A DNA stretch of 64,000 nucleotides from Penicillium oxalicum (taxonomy: Eukaryota > Ascomycota > Eurotiomycetes > Eurotiales > Aspergillaceae): positions 62,001 through 126,000 of the forward strand of contig NC_064655.1 of the NCBI RefSeq assembly GCF_001723175.1. The letters are read 5' to 3'. The notes beneath the pieces were generated by a model that was given only the letters and a program-made list of their open reading frames with translations, did no database searches and was not told where the DNA came from. Shown piece by piece: positions 9,295-19,892 of this stretch. The position numbers and the translations under genes are program-made. How positions within the stretch are numbered: position 1 is the first letter of the stretch; every line of letters begins with the position of its first letter.

Positions 9295-11668
9295 ATGCCC
9301 CCTGTATCTCAAGACTATATGGACGAGATTCAGCGTGGCTTGTTTGAATCGCGTCGAAGATGTTTCAAAGCCACTGCGAGGGTCGACATCTCCCGCCTCG
9401 TGTTCGAGAGAAGCTTCAAAAAGCAGATGGATAACCAGAAGAATTTCGAGCGGTTTCGACGCATTATGGACATCCAGGGATGCCAGCGATTCATGCAGGA
9501 CTGCCATGTTCCTGTGCTGATCCCGGCTGCTGACTGGGGCTCCCGCGTTCGCCTGCGGTATTGCGATGGATTACTGGACTGGCTAGACGTGGATATTGAT
9601 TACCACCTTCACGCGCAGGATCATGAGACGATGATTACAGCCGCGCGAACAAAGCTGGGCCCTACAAACCAATGGTGGATTGTGGATGTCTACGTGTTTG
9701 AACAAACAGGTAGGCAAATATTGTGACTCCCCCATAGCTCCAATGACGAATGCATTGCTTAGAGTGGCACGCCGGATGTGCTGATAGGTCATGGCCGCGA
9801 CGGAAGTGAATCCGCACAGGATATGTTCATTCGCTCCCTCCGAGAACAATATTCCAATGACCGTCGGCCTCCGGACGGCTTGGTCTATGAGCGAATCCGG
9901 CGCTATGAAGGATATCTAGAAGATCCCGTCAATCGTTTCGCAGCGAACAATTGGTGGGCCGTGCTGGAGACCATGTGTGGAAGCAAAAAGGCAAAATACC
10001 TCCGAGCGTTCTTTAAGCACCCGACGCTACCCCAGAAACTCGATAGGCTTTTACCAATCGAGGGGTTATGGGAGGGTATGCGGATTGGCTTGCTCCACAA
10101 AGTGCTTGCCATGCGCTGCGACCAAGTGAGCCTGTCTGCGTCCCGAGAATCATCGTCTGTCCCGGCACTGACGATGCTCACAGGCTATCATGTGTTACTG
10201 GGATCGGATATATCAAACTTTTCTAGATCTGGTGGGAGGCAATTACCAGCATCTGCGTCTCATCGACGGCTTGACCGTCCGTCTAATCCAGTCGCGAGTC
10301 CCGAAGGTTTCGCCGAGAGACTTCAGGTTCTTGGAGAGTGAACTGGGACAAGGCAACTTGTTTCGTACCATCCCCGCCCATGACCGCCAAGCTGTTTGGG
10401 AGCGGTTGATCAATATCGATTTCCCAATCCCCTCTCTCGAGACGTTTTTCAAGGATAGGCTTTACCTCGAGGTAGGACGGAGCGTAATGCAACAGGTGTT
10501 CCTGCCTGACCCCAATCGTAAGGTCACCATTGATGAAAGGGTCTATGAGCACTTCGATACGCACATCCCGCTCACCACATCGTACCGACATGAAGCGCTC
10601 AAGTCAGATCTCTGGGAGTTCTGGCGGTTCAGTTTTCAGTATGGATTCGAGATGACCGAGCATCGGCGCCGCGTGTCACCTTCTCGGGAGGAAGGCCATG
10701 CCAGGCCCACCACGAGTCAACCTTCCACTGAACAGCGTGCATTGCTGTGGCAGCATTTCTTCCGTCTTGTCCGGCAGAGAGGCTATCGTGTCCATGAGCG
10801 TCTGGGCATATCAGCAAATTTGCCGCAGGATCTTCCCCCTCTCCCGCACATCCAACCTGTTTTCCCGGAAACGGACATGGAGATTCCAGTAAAGCGCAGG
10901 AGCGGGAAACCATACACGGACTCGATCGATGCAGATCGCTTCGCGCTGTCAGCGGAAGCGCTCCAGCAGGCCTGGACATTTCCACGAGTCACAGCAGGCT
11001 TTCTTCGCCAGTCAGTCTTCTTTATGTTCTTTTTCTACCTCACTGGAAGCCGGAATGGTCCCGGTGTTCGGATGTGGCCTGAGGGGACTCAGGGCCCTGC
11101 TGTCGTCACCTCACTAGGAGTGGAAGGATCCACCGCGGAGCCTACGCCTCGCTTTGCGGCGGCAGAGCCTGTCAACACTCCGCTACCTGATGCTCCCAGT
11201 GACCTCCTTATCCAGCAACCACAGCCGACGGTGCCCACCATCGGCCAGAGCATCCTGGTACCTGAAAGCTTTGTGATAGACGTTTCACTAGATGACACCA
11301 CGTATGAGATACAGCTTCCTCAGGATCCAGACATTTTGACCGAGTTTTTCAATGGCTTGGGAAGAAACTATTTTCATATTTCGAACCCCGCGGAGCACGG
11401 AAGAGGAATGAGCACTGACGATTGCTGCCGCTACTACCGTGAGCACCCGGATGGCCGGCTTCACGCAATCATTATGAGCAGGCCCTATCTTCCATACTCC
11501 CAGTCCATGCAGGAACCAGGGACTGGACGGCCAGTAGTGGAGACTACTGAGCTTCAAGAGGCCACGGAATGGCTTCAAGATGCGATTGCAACGCTGGGTC
11601 GACTGCGCGCTGCAGCCCCCGGGACGGGTCAACCTTCATCTGACGAAGATTGGAGCTCTGAATCGTGA
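9295..11668 (+). CDS. DUF3723-like fungal protein
   Basis: Three exons (9295-9709, 9788-10125, 10184-11668) join in phase to give 745 residues. Intron 1 is 78 nt (GTAGGC...GATAG) and intron 2 is 58 nt (GTGAGC...CACAG). Family-like blocks appear in order: ATRVDISRLVF, RRIMDIQGCQRF, HVPVLIPAADW, HAQDHETMITAAR, TNQWWIVDVYV, NRFAANNWWAVLE, LLPIEGLWEGMRIG, QTFLDLVGGNYQHLRLID and LRQSVFFMFFFYLTG. I recognise these as the fungal DUF3723 family, whose members are lineage-specific, often near repeats or chromosome ends, and of unknown function. The length is within the usual 700-1000 range. The C-terminal 240 residues are proline- and acid-rich and probably disordered. No break or premature stop is present, unlike many genes further right. 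Confidence 0.85.
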
Positions 11669-12326
11669 CTTGTATGGAGCCATGTGCGTTCAAGCGGCTT
11701 AGAAGATTATGCGTGTACCTTCAAAGTCGGAAGTTGCGAGTCTATAACTACATACAGAAGACGTAGTTTGGGCTATTCCATAGCGTCATTACTTCTATTC
11801 ATATTAGCTTTATCGCAATATACAACCCTTGCGGTGTGTATCAAACATGTATCAAGTTCGTATTCCTTCTCTAATCCAGATTTGCCCTAGCATTTGCCTC
11901 GGTCCAGTATATAGAATGCAGGAGGCATACTTTTCACCAGACGTGTCGCGTCATATTTCATCAATATGCGAACTCATTCGGTCCGCTGAAGTAAATTTTA
12001 CGAGATACGGGTTAGATCGTTAGGTTAATTTGAGATGTCGCTTAAAAACATTCTAGATAGATTCTTCCTAAAAGTGACCGCTTCAAAAGGTTTGGGGTTA
12101 GCAAGGCATTCGGCGCTTGCCATAACAAAGCCCAACTAGTTTTCAACACTTCTCACCCGAGTAGACTAGAGGAAAATCCTACCTTGACAGTTACAGTATT
12201 CTAATGTGGTCCAAAGGTAATAAAAATGGATTGACTACCGTATTTTCGAATTGACACGTGTATTCTGGCTCCAGGCAGTAAGCCTCCCATCGTTGCCCGT
12301 AGTGATGCCCAGACCGTTTCATACAT
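11669..12326. other. intergenic, no supported feature
   Basis: This is the 3' flank of two converging genes. Short plus-strand frames at 11684-12023 look non-coding. Confidence 0.45.
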
Positions 12327-13141
12327 TCAAGGGCACAACACACAACTAGAAGAGTACCCCGGTGTTGTGCCATCTGAGCAATGACACGGCCCACCGGCAT
12401 CGTAATCCGCCTTTCTGAATGTCAAGTCAGTTGCTGAAGTCTTTGAAAGCGACTAATGTTGTGTGAGGACCTACTTTATCAGACATGTTGATCCCGTCAG
12501 CGTTCCTTGAGTACTCGAAGGACTTGGAAGGGAATCACTTGAAGTGGATTGATTAACGGTTGATGTTGAAGTCGTAAGGGCAGAAGAAGGGGTTGACGAT
12601 AGCGAGCTCGGACTATGAACTGCGGTATTGGTCGAACCGGCAGAGTTGGTCGAACTGGCAGAGTCGGTCGAACTGGCAGAGTCGGTCGAACTGACAATGC
12701 TGATTGAGGGCCGGATCAAGGTAATGCTTGCAGTGCTAACCGACGTTACACTGCTTGCACATTCGCAGGCAGGTCCCTGTCGTACTAAGAGAGTCTGTCC
12801 ATTTTGACCCGATGAAGGACCATGAAAGAGAATTTCCAATTCAGTGCAGACAAAATCTGATCCATTGAGACCTAGACAAGTCAGTACTTGACCTTCAATA
12901 CTTCGGAAAACTTACAGCTTCTGAAACTAGACTCCACCCGTGAGACACAGTTTGTTGAAAGGTTGTAGTCATTCTGTCTCCCCTCGATACTGAAGCGAAT
13001 AGAGGGTGTGGAGCCAGAGACGCTTGTCCACGCTTGGAGAAAGTTGCATGTGTGTTCAGAGAACTGGCTGATCTTAAGTTGTGCAAAAGCTTGCGTGGCC
13101 AAGGCCACAAGGACGATCTTAAGATACATCAAGGCAGACAT
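12327..13141 (-). CDS. secreted Cys-containing, Ser/Thr-rich protein
   Basis: Three exons in phase (12916-13141, 12475-12871, 12327-12414) give 236 residues. The introns are 44 nt (GTAAGT...TCTAG) and 60 nt (GTAGGT...TTCAG). Residues 1-20 are a signal peptide (LKIVLVALATQAFAQ with cleavage after AFA). The next ~110 residues are a Cys-containing domain (Cys in HTCNF, TNCVS, RSCLN, FVCTE, ACECA). It is followed by a low-complexity Ser/Thr tail with SSTDSA-type repeats (about residues 140-185) and a short Cys-rich end (GPCHCSDGTTP). This layout fits a secreted or wall-associated O-glycosylated protein. The last exon is the least certain part; without it the protein ends shortly after TGSTCLIK. 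The gene is divergent from the next one. Confidence 0.65.
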
Positions 13142-13457
13142 GAGCTAGTCTAGAAATTCATCTTTAATGTTCAGAGGCCAGGAACACTCTTTATACGTGG
13201 TTTTTCTGAATGGCCGTAACGGGAATCAGTAACATTTAATCAGTCAGTTAAAGTTAAAAGATGCGTATCGGCTCATTTTGTTGAGGCTAGGAATGACAGC
13301 ATAAAAGTGCGTCAACCTGTAGAGACGGCTGCTGTCATCTGGGGTTCCAGACCACGCCTTCCCAAAGACACTGGCCAAGGACAGTATAAAACCTAGAGCT
13401 TTCCATCTAGCTGGGTTTAAATTTGTATTAGGAAGACAGCCAGGAGCGTCAGTTAAA
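13142..13457. promoter_or_regulatory. shared divergent promoter of two secreted-protein genes
   Basis: The 316 bp between two divergent start codons contain TATAAAG at 13189-13195 (reverse, about 50 bp from the left gene's ATG) and TATAAAA at 13385-13391 (forward, about 67 bp from the right gene's ATG). The arrangement suggests co-regulation; no operator sequence was identified. Confidence 0.55.
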
Positions 13458-14172
13458 ATGATTGTTCTGCAAAAGCTGTTTGCGTTCTTCCTGTTCTTTG
13501 CTTTGACGGTAGGCTCCTCACCGGAAGTCATCTGCTCTCCTGTAGCTAACGAAAGCAGCTCGCAGGACCGACTACTGCGGGTCGAAACTCGTACCGGAGT
13601 TTGCAGGCGCGGGAGGTACAATAGCCGATACGTGTTTTAATCCTTCCCCTCATTGCTCACCCAGACAGGACTTGACACCGCCGCACTATGCCGCACCATC
13701 ATTGCCTGCCGGGATTGACACCGACGTAAGTTATCTCTCTTACCACTTTGGGCCCGAAACTGATACTACTGAACTATACAGGAGCAGCCCACATGCTATT
13801 ATGCTCGCGGAATCGCATATGTCCAGCCGACTGTCAACAATATCCAACACCTTCTAGACGTTGGAGAGCAGAATTGCACGGCAGAAGCTAATGACTGTGT
13901 TCGTGTCTCATACCTAAACCAGTCAGGGCTGTTTTTCTGCAACCACGTATGTGACTCATGAACCCGTCAATCACAAGTAGGGCAGAATCTGACTTGCGAA
14001 GAATGCTGCTATGATCACCACTAAGTGTCAGAACCTTATCAATCTGGCCTACAAGCTACATTACAGTTGCCAGATTTCGAATTATTACACCTTCGGTATT
14101 GTCGGCGGCACAGTCCAGAATGGCTCGGACTCGGTGGGCTACTATTTACGAATCGGTGGCGAGACGCCTTGA
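13458..14172 (+). CDS. small secreted cysteine-rich protein
   Basis: Four exons in phase (13458-13615, 13665-13725, 13782-13946, 14002-14172) give 184 residues. The introns are 49, 56 and 55 nt; donors are GTACAA, GTAAGT and GTATGT, and acceptors CACCCAG, ATACAG and GCGAAG. Residues 1-20 form a signal peptide (LQKLFAFFLFFALTVGSS). The mature part has paired cysteines in TCYYARG, QNCTAEANDCV, FFCNH, TKCQNLINLAY and HYSCQ, ending YYLRIGGETP, plus two N-glycosylation sequons (NCT, NQS). The spacing suggests three disulfides in a compact extracellular fold. I cannot assign a family; effector-like or antimicrobial roles are possibilities only. The protein emerges only after splicing. Confidence 0.68.
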
Positions 14173-14242
14173 ATAGGGGAGTGGCTCAACATATATTAAC
14201 GGGGGAATATGATGGACGGAGTAAAGAGTCTTAGTGCTGAAA

Positions 14243-15501
14243 TTACACTCTGATATCATCCCTGAATGCCCCATCGTAAGCAAGAAAACTGAAGATTGGC
14301 TTGAGAGCCTTGTTATTGCCTCTTCTCAGGTCAATCATCAAAGGGTACAAAAATGGCAGCGATGGTTCTTTGTGCAGTTGCAGTCGGTACGTACGGTGAT
14401 TATCCGATGGATCGATAAAGTTTGCCAGTGTGGGCTCGAGAGGAATTCCAGCGAGACGAAGACCAGTCAAGATCGCGGTGAGGGTGAAGAAATTGTTTAG
14501 TCTTAACAGGCGCTGTATTTCTATTAGCCTCAAATGTCGAATGTCGACATCTCTATGTCTCTATGAGCTCACCTTGGCGAGTAAGATCAGTTTCTGGTGG
14601 ACCGAATCTACAGCAGCGAGCTCCCGGGCATCCTGAGACAGTTGATCCCACGCCTTCCCTAACAAACGGACTGGCCCCGCGTAATCCACCAAATTGGTCA
14701 CACAGAGCGCTAAGAAGCCTTCCAATGCCGCCTTCGTGAGTCGTGCTGCCACCGCCTTCACAGGATGCTCAGTCATCAACACAAGGAAAGGCATATCCAC
14801 AGAGAAGTGATCCCCTCGAGCAAACTCAGGACTGGTGCGGAAACGTCGATAACGAACTTCAAGTGCGGACAATCGGACAAGTATGTCCTTGTCCGGCCGG
14901 GAGATCAAGCTTTTCAAAGGGTCCAGAATCAATGAAGCGTCGAGTTGAAGGCTTTGATACTCAGGTCCGTTTTCAGCTCTTTCGAGAGCATGGCGAACAC
15001 TCTGGTGCAGAAAGTAGTCTGTACGCCCAATAGCCTGGGGTGGTTACATGCGTCAGATTGGGAGTGCTGTAAGGAGGGGCATCAATATCCACTTGCCTGT
15101 GCGACTTCATGGTATTTTGTGGCTTCATGAGGAAATCGATGCAAAAAAGTAAACAGCGAAAAAGCCAGTCGATCATGGAAGGTTTCAAGGATCACGAGGG
15201 ATGCGGCGGGTAAGCCTATGACCTGCTCTACCCATGTTTCTAAGCGGATGTTTTTGAACATGACCCAGCTATCTCGTAGGAGCTGCATGGTGACATGCTG
15301 TCTATCTTCACCAGGGGAAAAGATCATCCAACTATCACAAGGAGAATCTGTGTGCATGAAGCGATATGGTGGCTTGAGTGGCGATAACTGCGGAATGCCA
15401 TCCAGATTGTCCATTTCATGAGCCCTGTCTGCTGCCCAATTGCTCAGGGGCCAGGACGCGGAGGGGATCTGAACCGACAAGCGAAATTCTCTCGCATCCA
15501 T
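14243..15501 (-). CDS. RasGEF-like domain protein
   Basis: Exons 15097-15501, 14573-15034 and 14243-14512 join in phase to give 378 residues. Intron 1 is 62 nt and uses a GC donor (CAG|GCAAGT) with a CCCCAG acceptor; no GT donor gives the needed phase. Intron 2 is 60 nt (GTGAGC...TACAG). The start ATG at 15501 has a good context (TCAAGATGG). The C-terminal half carries AKRLLRLNNFFTLTAILTGL, close to the conserved helix of RasGEF/CDC25 domains, followed by NHRTYRL and LPFLYPLM. RasGEF proteins load GTP on Ras-type GTPases. The domain looks short at its C-terminus and may be degenerate, so the exchange function is inferred. Confidence 0.58.
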
Positions 15502-16968
15502 CTTGATTGAAAGTCCTGCTCGACATCTCCAGGGTTGTAGCAAGACACCTCCTTTATCATTGCGGTTTGCCAGATATTTGTGATATATAGCCTGAAGAGG
15601 GAAGCGGCGGACGTTGAAAGCAACACCGTTGGCATAACTGCACGACTACAGAGTGTGGCCACCTATGTGGTTATGTAAATGTCAACAGAACTTATCTTTC
15701 CACCACTCATATCATGTTCTACTATCTTTTCAACGTCTCTGAGTGCCTGTTGACTGTACCTCATCGTTGGAGAGAGGGATACATCCTGGCGAAAAGCAAA
15801 GGCAATGAATAGAATAGACAAGGTCGGGAGTTTTCAACATATATTGAAAATTGTTTTGTGGATTACACCTCACCTCGATCGAGTTCAGTTTAAATGTCAG
15901 ACATCATCTCTCACATTTTCCCATTACACGTTTGGGCCATTCTCAAAATAATTACGCATTCAGCGCGACGTGCAGTACTTTTGGATGCGATGTCCCGCAT
16001 CACATTCGTGTGGAGCACTAAGACCTGAGGAACGTGTGATATTGAGTATTAGCTAACTGTAAAACGCATGCGTGGGTATGCCGCAGCCCTGAAACGATGT
16101 AAGTGAGGGGAAGGAAAGGAGAGGCCGAGAGAGAAGGTGGTACATCTGGTACATCTCTGAGAGTCTAGAAGGTAACATTCCAATCACTTCGTGGTTCATC
16201 AATACTGAAGGCGTCACACGCCTCTACGCACAAGAAGCAGGGAAAAGCAGAAAAGGAGCGCGAGACATCACCTTCCGAGCTCTGACATCTATGGAAAGAC
16301 GAAGAAGGGGAAAGCAGAAACCAAGGCCTCTTATAGGCCGCAGAAAGGAAGCATCCGGCAAACGCTGGCCCTGGCAACATCCGCGGAGACAACCGCCAGA
16401 GGAGGGAATCTCCATCAAATACTGCCATGGGTGCTTGATCCGTAACGCGTGATTTCTATCGATCGAATTCCCCAGTTCAATCTTCTTCGGCTCCGAGTAT
16501 TACTTAGAGAAGTGGCCTAATTACAAGACTATATGTTGATTTCTCTTCTTGTCTGGATTTAAGACTGCGTCTTAGCAATTATCCGGAGCTACAGATGTAG
16601 AGTAGCTCTCTTTTCGTAATTCTTTTACCGGTGGCTATTGCCGCTATTGTAAAGCTATAAGTCTTCAAAAGAGGATAACTTCCGGAGTTCGTGATGCTCC
16701 GCATTCAGGTTTGCTCATATAACCTCACCTCTTCTTATCTGCTAATACTTCCTTTCTCTTCCTCCCCTCTATCTCTCCTTGCCTCCAATAAATTTCAGCA
16801 CATAATTCGCTAACTCGTGACTGTTCTCCTCACCCTGTCGCTTATTATACTATCGTCGAATCTGATGAATTCTGTCGATTCATTATCTATTACAGACCAC
16901 CACCTCGATGAGTGCTACAGTGGGTTTCATATGGGCTCTTTTTCTTAGCTACAATGACTTACTCAATT
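15502..16968. other. long intergenic region
   Basis: 1.47 kb without a supported gene. The reverse ORFs at 16165-16428 are Ser/Phe-rich and overlap in two frames, which argues against coding. A TC-rich tract near 16730-16800 may belong to the promoter or leader of the next forward gene, or to an unresolved 5' exon. Confidence 0.45.
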
Positions 16969-17026
16969 ATAGAGCCCTATCAACATAGATAGCGAGGGCG
17001 ACAGTGAAACCGAAACCGAAGACCAT

Positions 17027-17584
17027 ATGATATTGGATTCGCCTCCTGCAGGCGTCGTGTTTCGAGACTCTGCTAGCGCGACTCGGGATAACCCCGTTCG
17101 TCCCACTAGTCCTAGGGTCAAGGCTGAGACTTCTGCCACGTCTGCGATGAGGAATATTCCTCATGTCCCTGCTTTGTCCAATTTGTTAGCGGAACGTGGA
17201 GCTCCCGCGAGCCTCGAGTTGAAAGCTCAGATGCGCCACTATCTTAAGAAGTTCCCTGGGTGCGATGAAGTTACGGAACACCTGCGTGTTGATTTCTCGA
17301 AGCCCGCAATCTGTGTCTGTTGCGCTGAGAATATCGCCCGGTTTGGTGCTTACCCAAGTCTGTGCCACTTTCGCGACGGCAGTACCAAGTGCCACAACTG
17401 CGCCGCCACCGGAGGGACTTGCTTTCAATTTCCAGAGCCTAAGATAGCAGTCCTACGCCGATTGGTACCATGGGATCCTTTCACTAGGAGCTTCTGGTTC
17501 AGTAATAAATTTCCTCGCGTTCCAATTGATATTGGGATGCTTCGGCGATACGTTAATAAGCTTCTGGATTTCTTTGATCTATGA
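17027..17584 (+). CDS. cysteine-cluster protein resembling fungal DUF3716
   Basis: The frame gives 185 residues from ATG 17027 and is open further upstream to about 16969 (an acidic, Thr/Glu-rich stretch after a possible acceptor, ATTATAG), so the true start may lie in an earlier exon. The N-terminal third is Ser/Pro-rich with a basic patch. Residues 95-135 hold a cysteine cluster: ICVCCAENIARFGAYPSLC, then STKCHNCAATGGTCFQFP, that is CxxC...C...CxxC...C. This resembles the zinc-binding pattern of fungal DUF3716 proteins. After the stop the same frame stays open for another 22 codons. A nearby frame (17630-17772) encodes a basic, Ser/Asp-rich stretch that could be a further exon. Nuclear function is a guess. 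Confidence 0.6.
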   Translation: MILDSPPAGVVFRDSASATRDNPVRPTSPRVKAETSATSAMRNIPHVPALSNLLAERGAPASLELKAQMRHYLKKFPGCDEVTEHLRVDFSKPAICVCCAENIARFGAYPSLCHFRDGSTKCHNCAATGGTCFQFPEPKIAVLRRLVPWDPFTRSFWFSNKFPRVPIDIGMLRRYVNKLLDFFDL

Positions 17585-18964
17585 GAGCTGGCTCCTACTT
17601 CGTCAGCAGGAAAGCAAAAGCGAGCAGATCGATGGACAAGTCGAGCCACCTAATCACTCCAATAAAAAGACCTCGGGTGCTGAACTCCAGCTCTGATTCC
17701 CAACCACAAGATGACGATGTCCAGACCTGTGCCGTTATCAAGACGCATCCTCTACTAGAATCTGAACTCTAGCCTAGGGTAGGGATGCATCTACTGACAA
17801 ACTCGACTCAGATTGGAGACGAGTTCTCGTCTATATTTCCAAAACTACTTGGCTTACTTATGTATACATGCGTTGCTGATAATTCTCATGTTTATACATG
17901 CCTCTCAGGTCAACTCATTTTGACTTTACAGATATAATTTTCCATACATGCTCTGTTGAATGCAAAAAGCCTACATGCAGGTGCCGTGGATCGTCTTAGG
18001 CTTATCCTCAACACAACCCCTTAGATCTAAGACGAGGTGCTGCACCTTCGATCTCTTAGATGGTGCTGAGGCTTTCAACCCCATCTGGCTGCAGGGATGA
18101 TCTAACTAGCGCGGATGCTCTGACCAGGGTCCACGGCAACCATAACGCATCGCTGCCTGTCGGTTTCAAACCAGGGCCACGAGGAATAAGATCTCCAGGC
18201 AAACTCCACTTCATTTTCTACTAGTGATGGTCCGTACAACCATCTTATGCTATCTCAGAATTTCCACATTATAACTATCGCACCCCCGAATTAAGCTAGG
18301 ATATGACTTAAATCTTCTGCGTTGTGTCAATCTTATTGTGATTAAGTGGTAACAGGTGACCCAATAGCCCAAGCAGAATCTGTGCCAATCTCATGTATTT
18401 CGATCATGTCTCGTTCTTTTTCTCTCACCATCTCTCTTTCTCTCCTTCCATGCTTAGTATGCTACTATGTTGATATTGTCCCTTCGTACCTGAGCTGGAA
18501 CAGAATCTTTTAGTTCATCTTGGAATATATGCCTGAGAGTTCCTTGTATTATCATAAAAAAATATCTTGGAAGAAGACTCTTACTGTACTCATCACTTGG
18601 GCTAATCAATTGTACATTATTTCTTCTATAAAATCCTGTTCTATAGAGGTAGGGCAAGGGCTTTCTAAAGGTTATTTTCGGAGATTTCCTATCTATCTAG
18701 GACAGTAAGATGCTGGGGAATGCCGTGTCCTTAGCATATAATAACTAGAGCTCACTCTTACCTCACCTTCTCCTCTACCACCCCCACACTGAAACAACAC
18801 GCTCCTCCCACGACGACTTTTCACCCATTAGACCTACGTACTTTGCGTTTCCACGCCATCTTGATTGTCGTTTGCTAACCCACTCATCAACCAGACATAG
18901 CGGTTTTCAAGGTACATATGACACAGCTTAACCTTAATAACATACGCTAAAAGATGAGCCACAG
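17585..18964. other. intergenic, AT-rich
   Basis: Apart from the possible downstream exon at 17630-17772, nothing coding is seen. Imperfect inverted blocks occur near 17980-18080 (CTTAGATCTAAGACGAGGTG and nearby GATCTCTTAGATGG), but no clear transposon ends. Confidence 0.4.
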
Positions 18965-19558
18965 ATGTCTCTGACGTATACCGTAGACGACATCATCGAC
19001 GTGTGGGACGATATGAACAACCCACTTCCGTGCTGGCAATGCCTCGGGGAGATTGCACAACTGTCGGGACATATCCTCTGTCAGAACAAGCGAGCGGTAC
19101 TCACCGCTAGCGGCTGATAGATCACATTCATTTGCTCGGTGTACGTAATCTTGCGCTAAGCTGCGGCTCTGGTGTCGAGACGGATTCAGGGGTAGTTGGA
19201 AGAGAGAGACACAACTATCTACATCAATCAATTGACTTTCTGCTTTTGGAGCATAAACGCTGTCCACTTAACTGTGTACACAGAACCTAGCTGGTGATAC
19301 CAACAACAACCGAATATGTTCCTTTACCAAGCCTCCTTTAACAACTGTGACATCGCCTCTGGCTACCCTCATCCGTGCAGCGAATGCACTCGGTATAAAT
19401 TCCGCTGTCGGACAATCCCGACTGCCCTTTGCCCAGAAGTATGGTACTTGCTCTATGGTAACCATGACTTCTCTGATCAGCAGATCCGTGATAGGTTGTG
19501 GGAGATCGTACAATCATACCAGGAGGGGCCTCAACAGCTTGGGGAGGATGAGGCCTAA
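18965..19558 (+). CDS. possible two-exon cysteine-cluster protein
   Basis: ATG 18965 opens a 51-codon frame (MSLTYTVDDIIDVWDDMNN) with CWQC and a further Cys. A second frame ending at 19558 carries HPCSECTRYKFRCR and an acidic helical end. Together they would give the same CxxC...C...CxxC...C plan as the gene at 17.0 kb. I could not find a phase-correct splice pair of normal length between them, and the reverse strand is also open here (two frames in the same register at 18947-19513). The gene is therefore tentative; it may be an older degenerate copy of the cysteine-cluster family. Confidence 0.33.
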
Positions 19559-19892
19559 GAGCAGGACAGTTGCTAAAGTGATCCAACGATATGAGGGTGT
19601 TTTACTTGTTGATTTATGGCCATCCTGGCCATTCTTTTTTTGTGCATATGCCTATCCAACAGAAGATTTAAATACAATATTTAGCAATTCAGGGAGCACA
19701 CGCACACGTGCACGCTGATTACTTCACTTTTCTCACTACGTTCGTTTCAGGGCATAAGCTAGAGCCTAACGGTGTGTTACAGTAGGAACTCCACAGTACT
19801 ATACTTGTCTTGACTATACTGGAACACGAAGGTCTGCCAAAAGGTTTCGCCAAAAGAAACTCTAAGTGATTCAATCATTGGATGAACCTCAT

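Noticed and set aside
13244..13621. Reverse 125-codon ORF covering the start of the secreted-protein gene
   Set aside because: It overlaps the divergent promoter and exon 1 of the forward gene, which has a signal peptide, TATA box and clean introns.
16165..16428. Reverse ORFs with a Ser/Phe/Pro-rich, signal-peptide-like start
   Set aside because: Two registers are equally open, and there are no consistent cysteines or introns; likely chance in a GC-richer patch.
18100..18200. tRNA-like sequence around GGTTTCAAACCAGGG
   Set aside because: The resemblance to a T-arm is superficial; no matching acceptor stem, anticodon arm or A-box could be folded.
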